30,092 nucleotides of DNA from the IMG/VR virus record IMGVR_UViG_3300001715_000016, positions 1 through 30,092 of that record, one strand, 5' to 3'. The notes under the pieces are model-generated. The model saw only the letters and a program-made list of their open reading frames with translations, was not told where the DNA came from and did no database searches. Source of the stretch: a virus. Of the stretch, positions 21,240 through 29,305 are shown piece after piece. Made by a program: the position numbers and the translations under genes. Position 1 is the stretch's first letter; every line of letters begins with the position of its first letter.

Positions 21240-23343
21240 GCAACAGTTAGAGCAGGCGCTAATTAATGCTGATAAGGCTGGCGATGTTGAGGCGGCAACA
21301 AAACTGGCTAATGCACTCAAAAACAATGCTTATGATGCACCTGCGCAGCCGGTTGAGGCACCAGAAACGGCACAGCCTGGTTGGGGTGAGATATTCACTG
21401 GCTCAGCCAGAAAGCAGAATAATCCTGAATTGGCTGAACTTCCTGAATTTGGCACGACTAAAGAAGGCGATACACCACGCATTGCGGCTGGCTTTCTATC
21501 GACGTTTGACCCAAAAGCGCAAATGGATATTATCAAGCAGTCGATACCAGAGGCGCGCTTTGAGCAGAGCGAAGATGGTACAGTCATTATTGAAGCGCCA
21601 ACCGAGTCAGGCGAAATGCGCCGGTCGGTGTTAAATCGTCCTGGCTTTTCACCGCAAGACGCGATGACAGCAACCGCTCAGGTCTTGGCATTTATTCCCG
21701 CAGCAAAACTGGCCAGCCTTGGCAAAACACTGATGGCTAAGATTGGTATGGGCGCGGCCGGTGCTGGCGCTACAGAGCAATTATTACAAGAGGGCGGCGT
21801 TGCATTGGGTCGTGAAGAGCGCGATCCAGTTGCAACAGGTGTTGCCATGTTTGCAGGCGGCGCAGCAGAGGCTATTGCACCTGCCATTCAAGGTTTCAGG
21901 GCATCACGTAACGCCAAGCAATTTGGCGCGATGACAGATGATGTTGCGCAGGTTTCAGATAATGTTGCTGTAGCCAAAGAAGCGAGCGAACAAACTGGCG
22001 TGCCATTATTTCAAGCGCAACAAACTGGTGTGCCTGCAACGATTGAAAAGCAATCATTTGTTGCCCAATTGCCAGCCGGAACCAAATCAGCTGTAAAAGC
22101 CTTAAGAGGCCAGAATAAAGCAGCTGGTGACGCCGTTGATAACTTCCTGAATACGATTGCACCACCTGAATCAGTAGTGACAGCACAGAGCCGTACACGC
22201 TCAGCAGCACAGGCAGCAATTGATAATGCGAAACGGATCCGGGCAGAAAAAACATCACCGCTATATAAATCAGCATTTGAGAAATCAGCTGATGTGAATA
22301 TTAAGCCAATTCGTGACTATATAACATCATCATTAGATGACCTGCCCGAGTCCGGCGAGGTGTCAAAAACACTGAAAAAAGTAAATGCATTGCTGACCGG
22401 AAAAGCCAAAGAGGTGGACGGTAAAACGGTTATCGAAAAGCCAACATTGAAGCTACTTCACAATGCCAAGCTTGAACTGGATCAAATGCTCAGCAAGCAA
22501 GGTGAAAATGCTTTAGGCAATACCACTAAGCGGCAAGTAACCGAAATTAAAGATTTACTCCTGCAGCAAATGGATGAAGCTAGCCCAGACTATCGGGCAG
22601 CCAGAGAGTTATTTGCAGCCGAATCTCCGCCAGTTTCAGCCCTTCAAGATTCAATCGTTGGCAAGATAGCGGATTTGGACGATACGCAGCTTAAAAGCGT
22701 CACCAGTAAGATATTTGACCCTGCACAGACCAATCCGCAGGTGGTATTGAAGGCGAGAGAGGCAATCACTAATACTGACCCAGATGCATGGAATGAAATT
22801 GTGCGCACCGAGCTTGAGCGCAGATTAGGATCCATTAAGGCCACAACTGAATCAGGAACCGTCGAAAACCTGCCTGGGCAGCTTTACCGGGCATTGTTTC
22901 CTAACGCCAAAAGCGAAACAGTGCTAATGAACGCGCTTACAGCTGAGCAGCGTAAAAACATGCAATACCTTAAAACTGCATTAGGTCGTGCGAGATTAGG
23001 TCGTCCAGGTGGATCACAAACTGCAGCGCGTGAAGAAATTAAGAGCGAATTGAAAGGCGGTTTGGTTCAAGGTTTCCGTGATTGGCTTCGCAATCCCATA
23101 TCTGGCTCTGTTGATAAAGGTGTCAGCATGATAACTATGGCGGGTGAAGATGCGTCATTTAATAGTCGCGTTTCTATTTTAGCCAAGGCGCTTTATGATC
23201 CAAAATGGCAACCAGAAATGAAAGCCCTAAGAAAGCTCAAATCTGACACGCCAGCTGCAGCAAGAGCAATGACACAATTGCTAAATGATATCGAGAAAGA
23301 TGAAATTAATTCAGATATTCCACAACAGCCCCAAGCACAGTAA
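21229..23343 (+). CDS. Ejection protein, P22 gp16 slot, 704 aa
   Basis: This is the largest internal protein in the window. It has a charged N-terminus (KQQLEQALINADKAGDVEAA), a hydrophobic Ala/Gly-rich segment at about residues 150-195 (VLAFIPAAKLASLG, then KIGMGAAGAGATEQLL) that could cross or destabilise membranes, and a long helical rest. P22 gp16 (609 aa) inserts in the inner membrane and is needed for DNA entry; this protein has the right place, size class and membrane-active stretch. Its last 38 bases overlap a minus-strand peptide gene. Confidence 0.7.
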   Translation: MPTKQQLEQALINADKAGDVEAATKLANALKNNAYDAPAQPVEAPETAQPGWGEIFTGSARKQNNPELAELPEFGTTKEGDTPRIAAGFLSTFDPKAQMDIIKQSIPEARFEQSEDGTVIIEAPTESGEMRRSVLNRPGFSPQDAMTATAQVLAFIPAAKLASLGKTLMAKIGMGAAGAGATEQLLQEGGVALGREERDPVATGVAMFAGGAAEAIAPAIQGFRASRNAKQFGAMTDDVAQVSDNVAVAKEASEQTGVPLFQAQQTGVPATIEKQSFVAQLPAGTKSAVKALRGQNKAAGDAVDNFLNTIAPPESVVTAQSRTRSAAQAAIDNAKRIRAEKTSPLYKSAFEKSADVNIKPIRDYITSSLDDLPESGEVSKTLKKVNALLTGKAKEVDGKTVIEKPTLKLLHNAKLELDQMLSKQGENALGNTTKRQVTEIKDLLLQQMDEASPDYRAARELFAAESPPVSALQDSIVGKIADLDDTQLKSVTSKIFDPAQTNPQVVLKAREAITNTDPDAWNEIVRTELERRLGSIKATTESGTVENLPGQLYRALFPNAKSETVLMNALTAEQRKNMQYLKTALGRARLGRPGGSQTAAREEIKSELKGGLVQGFRDWLRNPISGSVDKGVSMITMAGEDASFNSRVSILAKALYDPKWQPEMKALRKLKSDTPAAARAMTQLLNDIEKDEINSDIPQQPQAQ

Positions 23344-23410
23344 TCACCAAAACAACAGCCATTATCTCAGGGAAGAAGTAACACAGCGCAATAAAGGCCA
23401 GAAGCTCCAT
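23306..23410 (-). CDS. 34-residue membrane peptide, second gene of the leftward moron
   Basis: Minus-strand ATG 23410 overlaps the lipoprotein stop (TAATG). The product is almost entirely hydrophobic (MELLAFIALCYFFPEIMAVV, then LVITVLGAVV), with a single Pro-Glu kink, so it should lie in the inner membrane. It is too short for any family call. It is antisense to the end of the gp16-like gene. Linked translation with the lipoprotein suggests a joint role, for example in exclusion of other phages. Confidence 0.5.
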   Translation of the reverse strand: MELLAFIALCYFFPEIMAVVLVITVLGAVVEYLN

Positions 23411-23598
23411 TAGTTACACCGCGTATAAACCTGATCACCAACCGTGGTGGAAGTGCAATTTAACGAGGGATAGTTGGGCGCTGGCTCAGATGGCGTTAAC
23501 TGAGGATATTCGACCTGCACGGGCTGGTAATAGCCATGCGGAGACGTCGACTGACAACCAGCCAAGAGAGCAACAGAAAGAATGATAAGTAAGCGCAT
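23410..23598 (-). CDS. Small lipoprotein, first gene of the leftward moron, 62 aa
   Basis: The N-terminus (MRLLIILSVALLAGCQSTS) is a clear lipoprotein signal with lipobox LAGC, Cys15 being the lipidated residue. Ser follows two residues later rather than Asp, which favours the outer membrane. The mature part is a short Pro/Tyr/Ser-rich chain with two Cys near its end (NCTSTTVGDQVYTRCN). It is the only leftward gene among about 20 kb of rightward late genes and has its own promoter, so it can be expressed from the prophage. The slot corresponds to P22's immI/sieA. The function is unknown; a surface-exclusion lipoprotein is a reasonable hypothesis. Confidence 0.75.
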   Translation of the reverse strand: MRLLIILSVALLAGCQSTSPHGYYQPVQVEYPQLTPSEPAPNYPSLNCTSTTVGDQVYTRCN

Positions 23599-23633
23599 AA
23601 CCCCGAATATATCACAATTATCTATTAGGGCAA
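23598..23633 (-). promoter_or_regulatory. Promoter of the leftward lipoprotein operon
   Basis: On the minus strand, TTGCCC (23633-23628) and TATATT (23611-23606) are 16 bases apart. The expected start falls within one or two bases of the lipoprotein ATG (23598), so the message is almost leaderless; only CGGGGTT separates the -10 from the ATG. The -35 lies next to the start of the rightward fibre gene at 23638. Confidence 0.65.
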
Positions 23634-23637
23634 TAAC

Positions 23638-24690
23638 ATGGCATCAATGATAAGCGAGCATGAGTCGTTTCAGGGCGTAGACGGAAAACCTATTGTTAAT
23701 GGGTATATCTATGTGGGTGCGGCGGGGAAAGATCCAAAGCTGAACCCGATAGTCATTTATTCAGACCGCGAATTAAACACGCCGATTGCCAACCCACAAC
23801 GCACAGATAGTTATGGACGCGCTCAAAATAAGATATGGGTAACAGATCGCTATTCAATGAAAATTGAAGACAAAGATCGCGTTCAAAAATTTCAGGATTT
23901 GCAGCGCGGTGAATTGGCAGATTCGCCCACTATTAACTTAATCAATGTGCAAGGCATTAACAATGTAACGGCAGAAGCTGTGCCGCCTGTTAGCGCCTAT
24001 GTAGATAAAGCGGTTTATGTGCTTACGGTGGTGAATTCAAACACTGGAGCCGTGACTCTAGATTTTGGTGGTGGCGCAAAATCAGTTATTAAAAACAATG
24101 CAGATGCACTGGTGGCTGGTGACTGGCCGGCGGGTAGTGTTCAGCGTGTTAGTTATAACTCTTTCAGCGATAGGTTTGACACCCTGACGTTTAGCACTGT
24201 TGAAATAAACGAAAGCATTGCATTGTTTTCAACAACCATCCGCAACATTGGTGAGCCGTTTGCAGTATGGGATCACATCACTGGCTGCCCTTTGCCCTCT
24301 AATGACGCGACAGCAACCTTTATAAAATTAACAGCTGGCGAGGATGGTGTTGGTGAATATAACGAGGGACTGTTAACCAGTGAGAGCGTATCGGGAACGG
24401 CACCTAACGTAATTGCAATCGCAGTAATATCACACGCGCCAAGCCCTATGAACGGGCAGACAATCAAGCTTATTAACTCATCAAGGCAATTCATTCGTCC
24501 GGGCGCGTCAGGTGTAGAGCAGGACGATCAATTTGCCGAGCATACCCACTCAAATGGTATGAGTGCGCCCATAGGAACATACGCTTCATCAGGAGGTAAC
24601 GGCGGGAACCCTTCATTAACCGGGGCAACCGGAGGTGATGAAACACGCCCAAGAAACATAGGTGCAACCTATTACATGAGGATCGCATAA
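23638..24690 (+). CDS. Tail fibre with P22-type head-binding N-terminus, 350 aa
   Basis: Residues 1-100 (FQGVDGKPIVNGYIYVGAAG, then TPIANPQRTDSYGRAQNKIWV and YSMKIEDKDRVQKFQDLQRG, each block short) resemble the head-binding domain of P22-like tailspikes, which attaches the fibre to the gp4/gp10 tail. The C-terminus has 'HTHSNG' (about 302-307) and 'GDETRPRNIGATYYMRIA' (about 333-350), the tip signature of many short fibres where a metal-binding His-x-His and a conserved RPxN end shape the receptor-binding tip. No pectate-lyase-like enzyme domain is present. It follows the gp16-like gene, the P22 gene 9 position. Confidence 0.82.
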   Translation: MASMISEHESFQGVDGKPIVNGYIYVGAAGKDPKLNPIVIYSDRELNTPIANPQRTDSYGRAQNKIWVTDRYSMKIEDKDRVQKFQDLQRGELADSPTINLINVQGINNVTAEAVPPVSAYVDKAVYVLTVVNSNTGAVTLDFGGGAKSVIKNNADALVAGDWPAGSVQRVSYNSFSDRFDTLTFSTVEINESIALFSTTIRNIGEPFAVWDHITGCPLPSNDATATFIKLTAGEDGVGEYNEGLLTSESVSGTAPNVIAIAVISHAPSPMNGQTIKLINSSRQFIRPGASGVEQDDQFAEHTHSNGMSAPIGTYASSGGNGGNPSLTGATGGDETRPRNIGATYYMRIA

Positions 24691-25209
24691 ATGCCTTACA
24701 TGATAAACGACACCATCAGCAAATCAGTGGTTGAGGGCGGCATTGAAATTAGCGATGCTCAGTATCAGTCATTACTTGTGGCTAAGATGGAAGGAAAGCC
24801 CGTTACAGTGCGTAATGGTGAGCCTTTTATTTACAGCGGCGACAAGCGAGCGGTTTACCGGCTTGTTGATAACGTTGTCGAGTCTCAGGAAATATTGACC
24901 GAAGATCCAACTCCGGCAGGCTGGCAAACTATCGAGCCTACGCCTGAGCCTGAGCCAATAACCCAAGTCAGCCGGGCCCAAGGCACTGCGCAGTTACAGC
25001 TTTCAGGCTATTGGGAAACTGTTGTTACTTTAGTTGAAGCAATCCCCGACCCATCGACAAAGATAATCGCTAAACAGGCTCTATACGCAGCCAATACATG
25101 GCAAAAAAGCAGCCCGACTATGCAGCTGCTTGCCGGTGAAGACGGTTTAAACCTAACGCAACAGCAGTTTGACGAGTTGTTTATCAACGCGAATCAGATA
25201 CAACTCTAA
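24691..25209 (+). CDS. Fibre-associated protein / tail fibre assembly-like, 172 aa
   Basis: The C-terminal half (VSRAQGTAQLQLSGYWETVV, then AIPDPSTKIIAKQALYAANTW and NLTQQQFDELFINANQI) is a helical segment common after fibre genes of many phages. The N-terminal half is strand-rich and ends in a Pro/Glu linker (TPEPEPI, about 87-93). It starts directly after the fibre stop. It is probably a fibre chaperone or a minor fibre component. Confidence 0.65.
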   Translation: MPYMINDTISKSVVEGGIEISDAQYQSLLVAKMEGKPVTVRNGEPFIYSGDKRAVYRLVDNVVESQEILTEDPTPAGWQTIEPTPEPEPITQVSRAQGTAQLQLSGYWETVVTLVEAIPDPSTKIIAKQALYAANTWQKSSPTMQLLAGEDGLNLTQQQFDELFINANQIQL

Positions 25210-25233
25210 ACCACCAACAACCATCACCCATCA

Positions 25234-25257
25234 AACCCGCCAAGTGCGGGTTTTTAT
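25234..25257 (+). terminator. Terminator before the tailspike gene
   Basis: AACCCGC/GCGGGTT with a CAAGT loop is followed by TTTTTATT. The same stem sequence occurs in the repressor terminator at 2087-2105. A GGAG ribosome binding site for the tailspike follows at once, so the site partly ends and partly passes transcription. Confidence 0.85.
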
Positions 25258-25272
25258 TGCCCGGAGTTTTAC

Positions 25273-28251
25273 ATGAATCTATGCCTGAATCTCGCATTGA
25301 GTTGGGTTGGTAAACGTGTGTTTGTGCCGCCTACAGCACCAACAGCCGTATCCTTCCAATCCCTAGCCGCAAACGGCACAAGTGGCTCAGTTTCAACCAC
25401 GCAATTAACGGCAACGTTTGATATTGACCCAGGTTTAACCACTGGCAACTTTGTTGTGACAGGCGCAAGCAAGGGTGTTGTGTCGAAGGTTGATAACGTT
25501 TACACGATTAATATTCATACGATTACGGTGGCTAACGGCGAAAACGTTTCCCTGCAAGTTATAAACCCGGCAGGATTTTCGATTACACCGTCGATTAGGT
25601 TTGTTGCGGTTAATGTTGAGCCTGCTTCAAGCTTATTCCCAACTCCGGACTATACTCAGTCATGGATGAGCGATATCGTTACACGCCCGCAAGATGATGA
25701 TGGATGGACAATTCTGCCTATCTCATCAACCAGTCGGGTTATGTATGCGTCTGAGGCAGGCGATGATGGCACCGCTACACCATACATTTATGGTGATGGC
25801 TCTGCATTTACAGATTGGTTTGCGGATGAGGGTCAGGTAGCTTATAGAACGCATCAGGCAGCTATTGCTCAGATGCGTGAAGGCGAAAATGATTTGGTAT
25901 TGCTGAGGTATGGCGACTCCTTTGAGCAGACAGGTGAAATAAATGGTATTCCAGCAGGTAAAAGCTTGCTTGAAAGTCATGTTATTTCTGCTTATGGTGA
26001 TGAATCGTTGGCGCGCCCCTTTATTGCGTTTAAAAAGCAAGGCAGTAACTCTAACATGTTCGACAATGTTACCAATGTCGGGCAGATAGGTAAGGGTAAT
26101 AATTTAATAATTGCTCACATTCATGCTTCTTGCACTATAAGAGACCCATCCAGCCCTGACTTTGCTGGCTGGAATAACGTTGAGGGGGCAAGCTTTTATT
26201 TCGCCTTTACTAATGGGCCAGCACTTGAAAATACGCTGATTGAAGACGTCAGAATGGACTGGTTTAGTACGTGCATTAACTGCTCATCTGTCGTAAGTAA
26301 CTTTCAGGAAAGACGCAATACGTTTTACAGAAACTATGGCGGGTTTGCCATTGGCACTTATGGCGATAAGAATATCTTCTTGCAAGAAGAAAACCTTTTT
26401 TACCATTGCGGTTATTACGATAGATACGATGGAACCGATAACACCTTTCAGTACGAGGGGCAGTTCGTCGATGTTCTTGCCGCGACATTAAGTGGTGCGG
26501 CCGAAACTGAGGTGGTATTTACTCGGACGCTGCCTACTAATATTCCGGATGGAATCTATATTTATGTAACCACTGATGCTGATGTTGAAGTTGAACTGCA
26601 GATTGTAAGTTATACAGGGTCAACCGTTACGGTAGCCGCCACAGATTTTTCAATCGACAACGCCACAGCAGGCAACCAGGTAAGAGTGAAGCTTTTTGGC
26701 GGGAAGTTTACCAATCATTCGAGCTATTCGCTTTATCCAAAAAAATACTACTCTGTGAACAATGTATCAATTAACCCTTCACAGATGCACAGTAAAAACA
26801 TTAATGATAATGACAACGCATTGGACGCCTTAAACTGTGCGTATACCGGAAATTTATATGTAGGTGGAGAGATAGGGCTTGAAGCCAGGGGTAATGTAGC
26901 CAGTACCGTAAGTCCTAGGTTTGGAAACTTTGTTGTTGCAAATAACGTTATAACGAACCTTGGTGAAAATAAGCCAACCAACCGCGGTTACTCATGGCCT
27001 TTATGGTTTGACGATCACGATAATCTGTTGGCAGAGTACAACTGGGTAACAAATCAATTTGTAGATGCAGATGTAGATGACAGGCGCACTATCTTGCTGG
27101 GCGGATTTTTTACCAACTCAAACATCCGCTTTAATATATTTGAAGGAACGGAAAGCAGTATCCAGACCGCTAGTGTGGAGCCAGACCAAACGCTTTCGCT
27201 TTACGGCAACGCTATCGACCGGACAGGGTATGTTGAGTCAACCCGCGACATAAATACCTATATGGCTGATTTTCATGGGGGCGGAACGGCTGATGATTTT
27301 GCCGAGCTGCTATTGCCAAGAAGAAAAGGCAATTGGATAACGTTAGATCGGGAGGCTCACTCCTACATTAAAGAAGGGTTCAGATTCACTGCGAACGGCA
27401 TTAACATTATCACCCAGCCTGTAAATCAACAGGCTTCTATAGGCAACTCCGCCACATTTAGTGTTAACGCTTATATTGAACCTGTCTCAGCATATCAGTG
27501 GTATCTGGCAGCTGATGACAGCCCAATAGTAGGAGAGACCTCCAGGGCGTTAACTATAACTGATGTTCAAGAGGTTGATGACGGAAATGGTTATTATCCT
27601 ATTGTTTCAAGCACCAGAGGTAGTACACAAGCTAATACGGCTAACCTGGAAGTCATTGCATCAAGGCTATATTTAGATCCAAAAGAAGATACTGATACCT
27701 CCATATCGTTTGACGTGGGAGCTTCAGCAAATGCAGTTTTTGATGGTCAATCATTAGTGTTCAAGGTGATCACATCAGACGTAGCAACAGCTATCGGTGG
27801 CGGTCTGGCTAATAACTCCACAAATACGATAAGGCTTGTACCGGGCGGCAATGGCGCTATTAACATCAGGTCTTCATTTGGATTTACGACAACAGGCCCG
27901 TTTGATATCACCTTGCCAGCTCAAAGCGTTATATGGGATGGCTCAGAGCATATTGTGGAAATTCCGGTGGTTGCTGGTGCAAATGTATCGGCAATTGTTG
28001 ATGGCGTGACTTACACAAATGCAACTGTGCAATGGTTGGCTGTCGATCCACGGATAGAGTTTAGTTATATTCGTCAGGCAGGGGTGTATTACTTATATGA
28101 CATTGAAGTACAGCAAACCTCCGACAGTAGCGTGTTCTTTGCGATTGCGGTAGATTCCGGCATTACGGTCGGGACTGAGCCTGCCACAGTTGGCACTGGA
28201 GGCATCACTTACAATGTAGATGCTGCCGATTGGACTGAAACCCCATCATAA
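25273..28251 (+). CDS. Large tailspike with probable beta-helix and Ig-like domain, 992 aa
   Basis: The N-terminal 20 residues are unusual (MNLCLNLALSWVGKRVFVPP) and no P22-type head-binding domain is seen, so attachment must use another route, perhaps the fibre at 23638. A strand-rich repeat region of about residues 230-680 (for example VISAYGDESLARPFIAFKK, then VSNFQERRNTFYRNYGGFAI, NVITNLGENK) reads as a right-handed parallel beta-helix, typical of capsule- or O-antigen-degrading tailspikes. An Ig-like domain follows (ITQPVNQQASIGNSATFSV, then AYQWYLAADDSPI). The C-terminus is beta-sandwich-like. The start is fixed by GGAG seven bases upstream. The substrate is unknown. Confidence 0.8.
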   Translation: MNLCLNLALSWVGKRVFVPPTAPTAVSFQSLAANGTSGSVSTTQLTATFDIDPGLTTGNFVVTGASKGVVSKVDNVYTINIHTITVANGENVSLQVINPAGFSITPSIRFVAVNVEPASSLFPTPDYTQSWMSDIVTRPQDDDGWTILPISSTSRVMYASEAGDDGTATPYIYGDGSAFTDWFADEGQVAYRTHQAAIAQMREGENDLVLLRYGDSFEQTGEINGIPAGKSLLESHVISAYGDESLARPFIAFKKQGSNSNMFDNVTNVGQIGKGNNLIIAHIHASCTIRDPSSPDFAGWNNVEGASFYFAFTNGPALENTLIEDVRMDWFSTCINCSSVVSNFQERRNTFYRNYGGFAIGTYGDKNIFLQEENLFYHCGYYDRYDGTDNTFQYEGQFVDVLAATLSGAAETEVVFTRTLPTNIPDGIYIYVTTDADVEVELQIVSYTGSTVTVAATDFSIDNATAGNQVRVKLFGGKFTNHSSYSLYPKKYYSVNNVSINPSQMHSKNINDNDNALDALNCAYTGNLYVGGEIGLEARGNVASTVSPRFGNFVVANNVITNLGENKPTNRGYSWPLWFDDHDNLLAEYNWVTNQFVDADVDDRRTILLGGFFTNSNIRFNIFEGTESSIQTASVEPDQTLSLYGNAIDRTGYVESTRDINTYMADFHGGGTADDFAELLLPRRKGNWITLDREAHSYIKEGFRFTANGINIITQPVNQQASIGNSATFSVNAYIEPVSAYQWYLAADDSPIVGETSRALTITDVQEVDDGNGYYPIVSSTRGSTQANTANLEVIASRLYLDPKEDTDTSISFDVGASANAVFDGQSLVFKVITSDVATAIGGGLANNSTNTIRLVPGGNGAINIRSSFGFTTTGPFDITLPAQSVIWDGSEHIVEIPVVAGANVSAIVDGVTYTNATVQWLAVDPRIEFSYIRQAGVYYLYDIEVQQTSDSSVFFAIAVDSGITVGTEPATVGTGGITYNVDAADWTETPS

Positions 28252-28272
28252 TAAAACACATAGAAACGACAA

Positions 28273-28293
28273 GCCGCCTCCGGGCGGTTTTTT
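28273..28293 (+). terminator. Terminator before the endolysin gene
   Basis: CCGCC/GGCGG (28274-28278 with 28283-28287) with a TCCG loop is followed by six T (28288-28293). It lies between the tailspike and lysis genes with the endolysin ribosome binding site just after it, so it acts as an attenuator. Confidence 0.75.
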
Positions 28294-28308
28294 ATGTCTG
28301 GAGTAAAT

Positions 28309-28839
28309 ATGAATAGATTTAAGGTTGGCGGTTTAACGCTAGGCTCGTCTGTGCTTGTTGCCTTTTTAGCTCTATGGGAGGGGGGTGGGCAAGATGGTAT
28401 GACGGTTTATGCCGACAAGTTGGCAGGAGGGCTTCCAACTACCTGCTACGGGATAACAAAGCACGTCACCGATGAGCCTGTAGTGGTTGGTGAATATTGG
28501 AGTAAGGAAAAATGCGATCGCGTTATGAGTGTTGCGGCTACCAAGGTGCAGCTTAAATTGCTTTCCTGCCTTACTCATGAGCCGCCACAAATGGTGTTCG
28601 ATGCTATATCAAGCCATGCCTGGAATTTTGGCTATCCAAAGACATGCGCAAGCAATTCTGTTAAGCATATAAATCGCGGTGAATATACTGCTGGCTGCAA
28701 TTTATTAGCAAATACATACAGTGGCAAGCCAAACTGGTCCTATGTGACAACTGTTAATGGAAAGGTATTTGTTCAAGGGCTTTATAACCGGAGACAGGCT
28801 GAGCGCGACAATTTATGTCTGGCTGGTCTTTATGAATAA
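28309..28839 (+). CDS. SAR endolysin, GH24-type lysozyme, 176 aa
   Basis: This is a muramidase that cuts the peptidoglycan glycan chain. Residues about 5-22 (KVGGLTLGSSVLVAFLAL) are a weakly hydrophobic Gly/Ser/Ala-rich segment, the signal-arrest-release domain that tethers the enzyme in the membrane until depolarisation. Catalytic Glu24 follows it directly, with Asp36 and Thr44/Thr45 in the DKLAGGLPTTCYG block; spacing is a little longer than in phage 21 R. ATG 28309 is chosen because GGAG lies six bases upstream; the in-frame ATG at 28294 has none. The typical GH24 elements SHAWNFGYPKTC and YNRRQAER are present. It overlaps Rz. Confidence 0.92.
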   Translation: MNRFKVGGLTLGSSVLVAFLALWEGGGQDGMTVYADKLAGGLPTTCYGITKHVTDEPVVVGEYWSKEKCDRVMSVAATKVQLKLLSCLTHEPPQMVFDAISSHAWNFGYPKTCASNSVKHINRGEYTAGCNLLANTYSGKPNWSYVTTVNGKVFVQGLYNRRQAERDNLCLAGLYE

Positions 28840-29305
28840 ATACATCCTAATTGCTGCCATGTGCCTAACGTTCGTTGCGGGTTGGCAAATTAATGGCTGG
28901 CGTATGGGTGAGCAAATTGCCGAGTTAAACGCCAGAACAGCCGAAACACTTAAATCAATCGCTGTGACCGCAGCAAACAAACAACGGGAGCTGCAAGATG
29001 AACTTGATATTGAACAGTCTAGATGGGCGGCTGTTGAAGCTGAACAATACGCTTTACTGCGTGATGCAGAGAAGCAAAACAACCAGCTTCGTGCTGATGT
29101 TGCTGCTGGCCGTAAGCGGTTGCGCGTCAACGCCACCTGTCCAGCCAGTAGCGATAGACTGTCCGAAACCGGCCCCAGTACCAGCGTGGATAATGGAAGC
29201 GCCCCCGAACTTAATTCAGATGCTCGACAATCTTATTATTCCCTCCGAGACGGAATTGAGCGAGTAATCAAGCAGCTACTCGCGTGCCAGTCCCGGCTTA
29301 AGTGA
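28832..29305 (+). CDS. Rz: Inner-membrane spanin Rz, 157 aa
   Basis: Rz and Rz1 fuse inner and outer membranes in the final lysis step. It has an N-terminal transmembrane segment (YILIAAMCLTFVAGW, about 4-18), then a long periplasmic coiled coil (QIAELNARTAETLKSIAV and NKQRELQDELDIEQSRW), and a Ser/Pro-rich region with two Cys. ATG 28832 overlaps the endolysin stop by 8 bases; the longer frame from 28757 lies inside the endolysin and is not used. Rz1 is nested within it. Its end overlaps the convergent methyltransferase. Confidence 0.92.
   Translation: MNKYILIAAMCLTFVAGWQINGWRMGEQIAELNARTAETLKSIAVTAANKQRELQDELDIEQSRWAAVEAEQYALLRDAEKQNNQLRADVAAGRKRLRVNATCPASSDRLSETGPSTSVDNGSAPELNSDARQSYYSLRDGIERVIKQLLACQSRLK
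29064..29267 (+). CDS. Rz1: Outer-membrane spanin lipoprotein Rz1, nested in Rz, 67 aa
   Basis: It lies entirely within Rz in the +1 frame. MQRSKTTSFVLMLLLAVSGC is a lipoprotein signal with lipobox VSGC (Cys20). The mature part is Pro-rich (PPVQPVAIDCPKPAPVPAW), as in other Rz1 proteins that bridge to Rz from the outer membrane. The ATG at 29064 is the natural start because the upstream frame only adds 22 non-signal residues. Confidence 0.9.
   Translation: MQRSKTTSFVLMLLLAVSGCASTPPVQPVAIDCPKPAPVPAWIMEAPPNLIQMLDNLIIPSETELSE

Noticed and set aside
21896-22276. A 126-codon minus-strand frame inside the gp16-like gene
   Set aside because: It is antisense to a strong coding sequence and its composition (Leu/Gln/Ser-rich) is that of a shadow frame.
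28705-28718. TTAGCAAATACATA, resembling one half of the repressor operator
   Set aside because: Only the left half matches, it is isolated inside the endolysin gene and has no promoter boxes.
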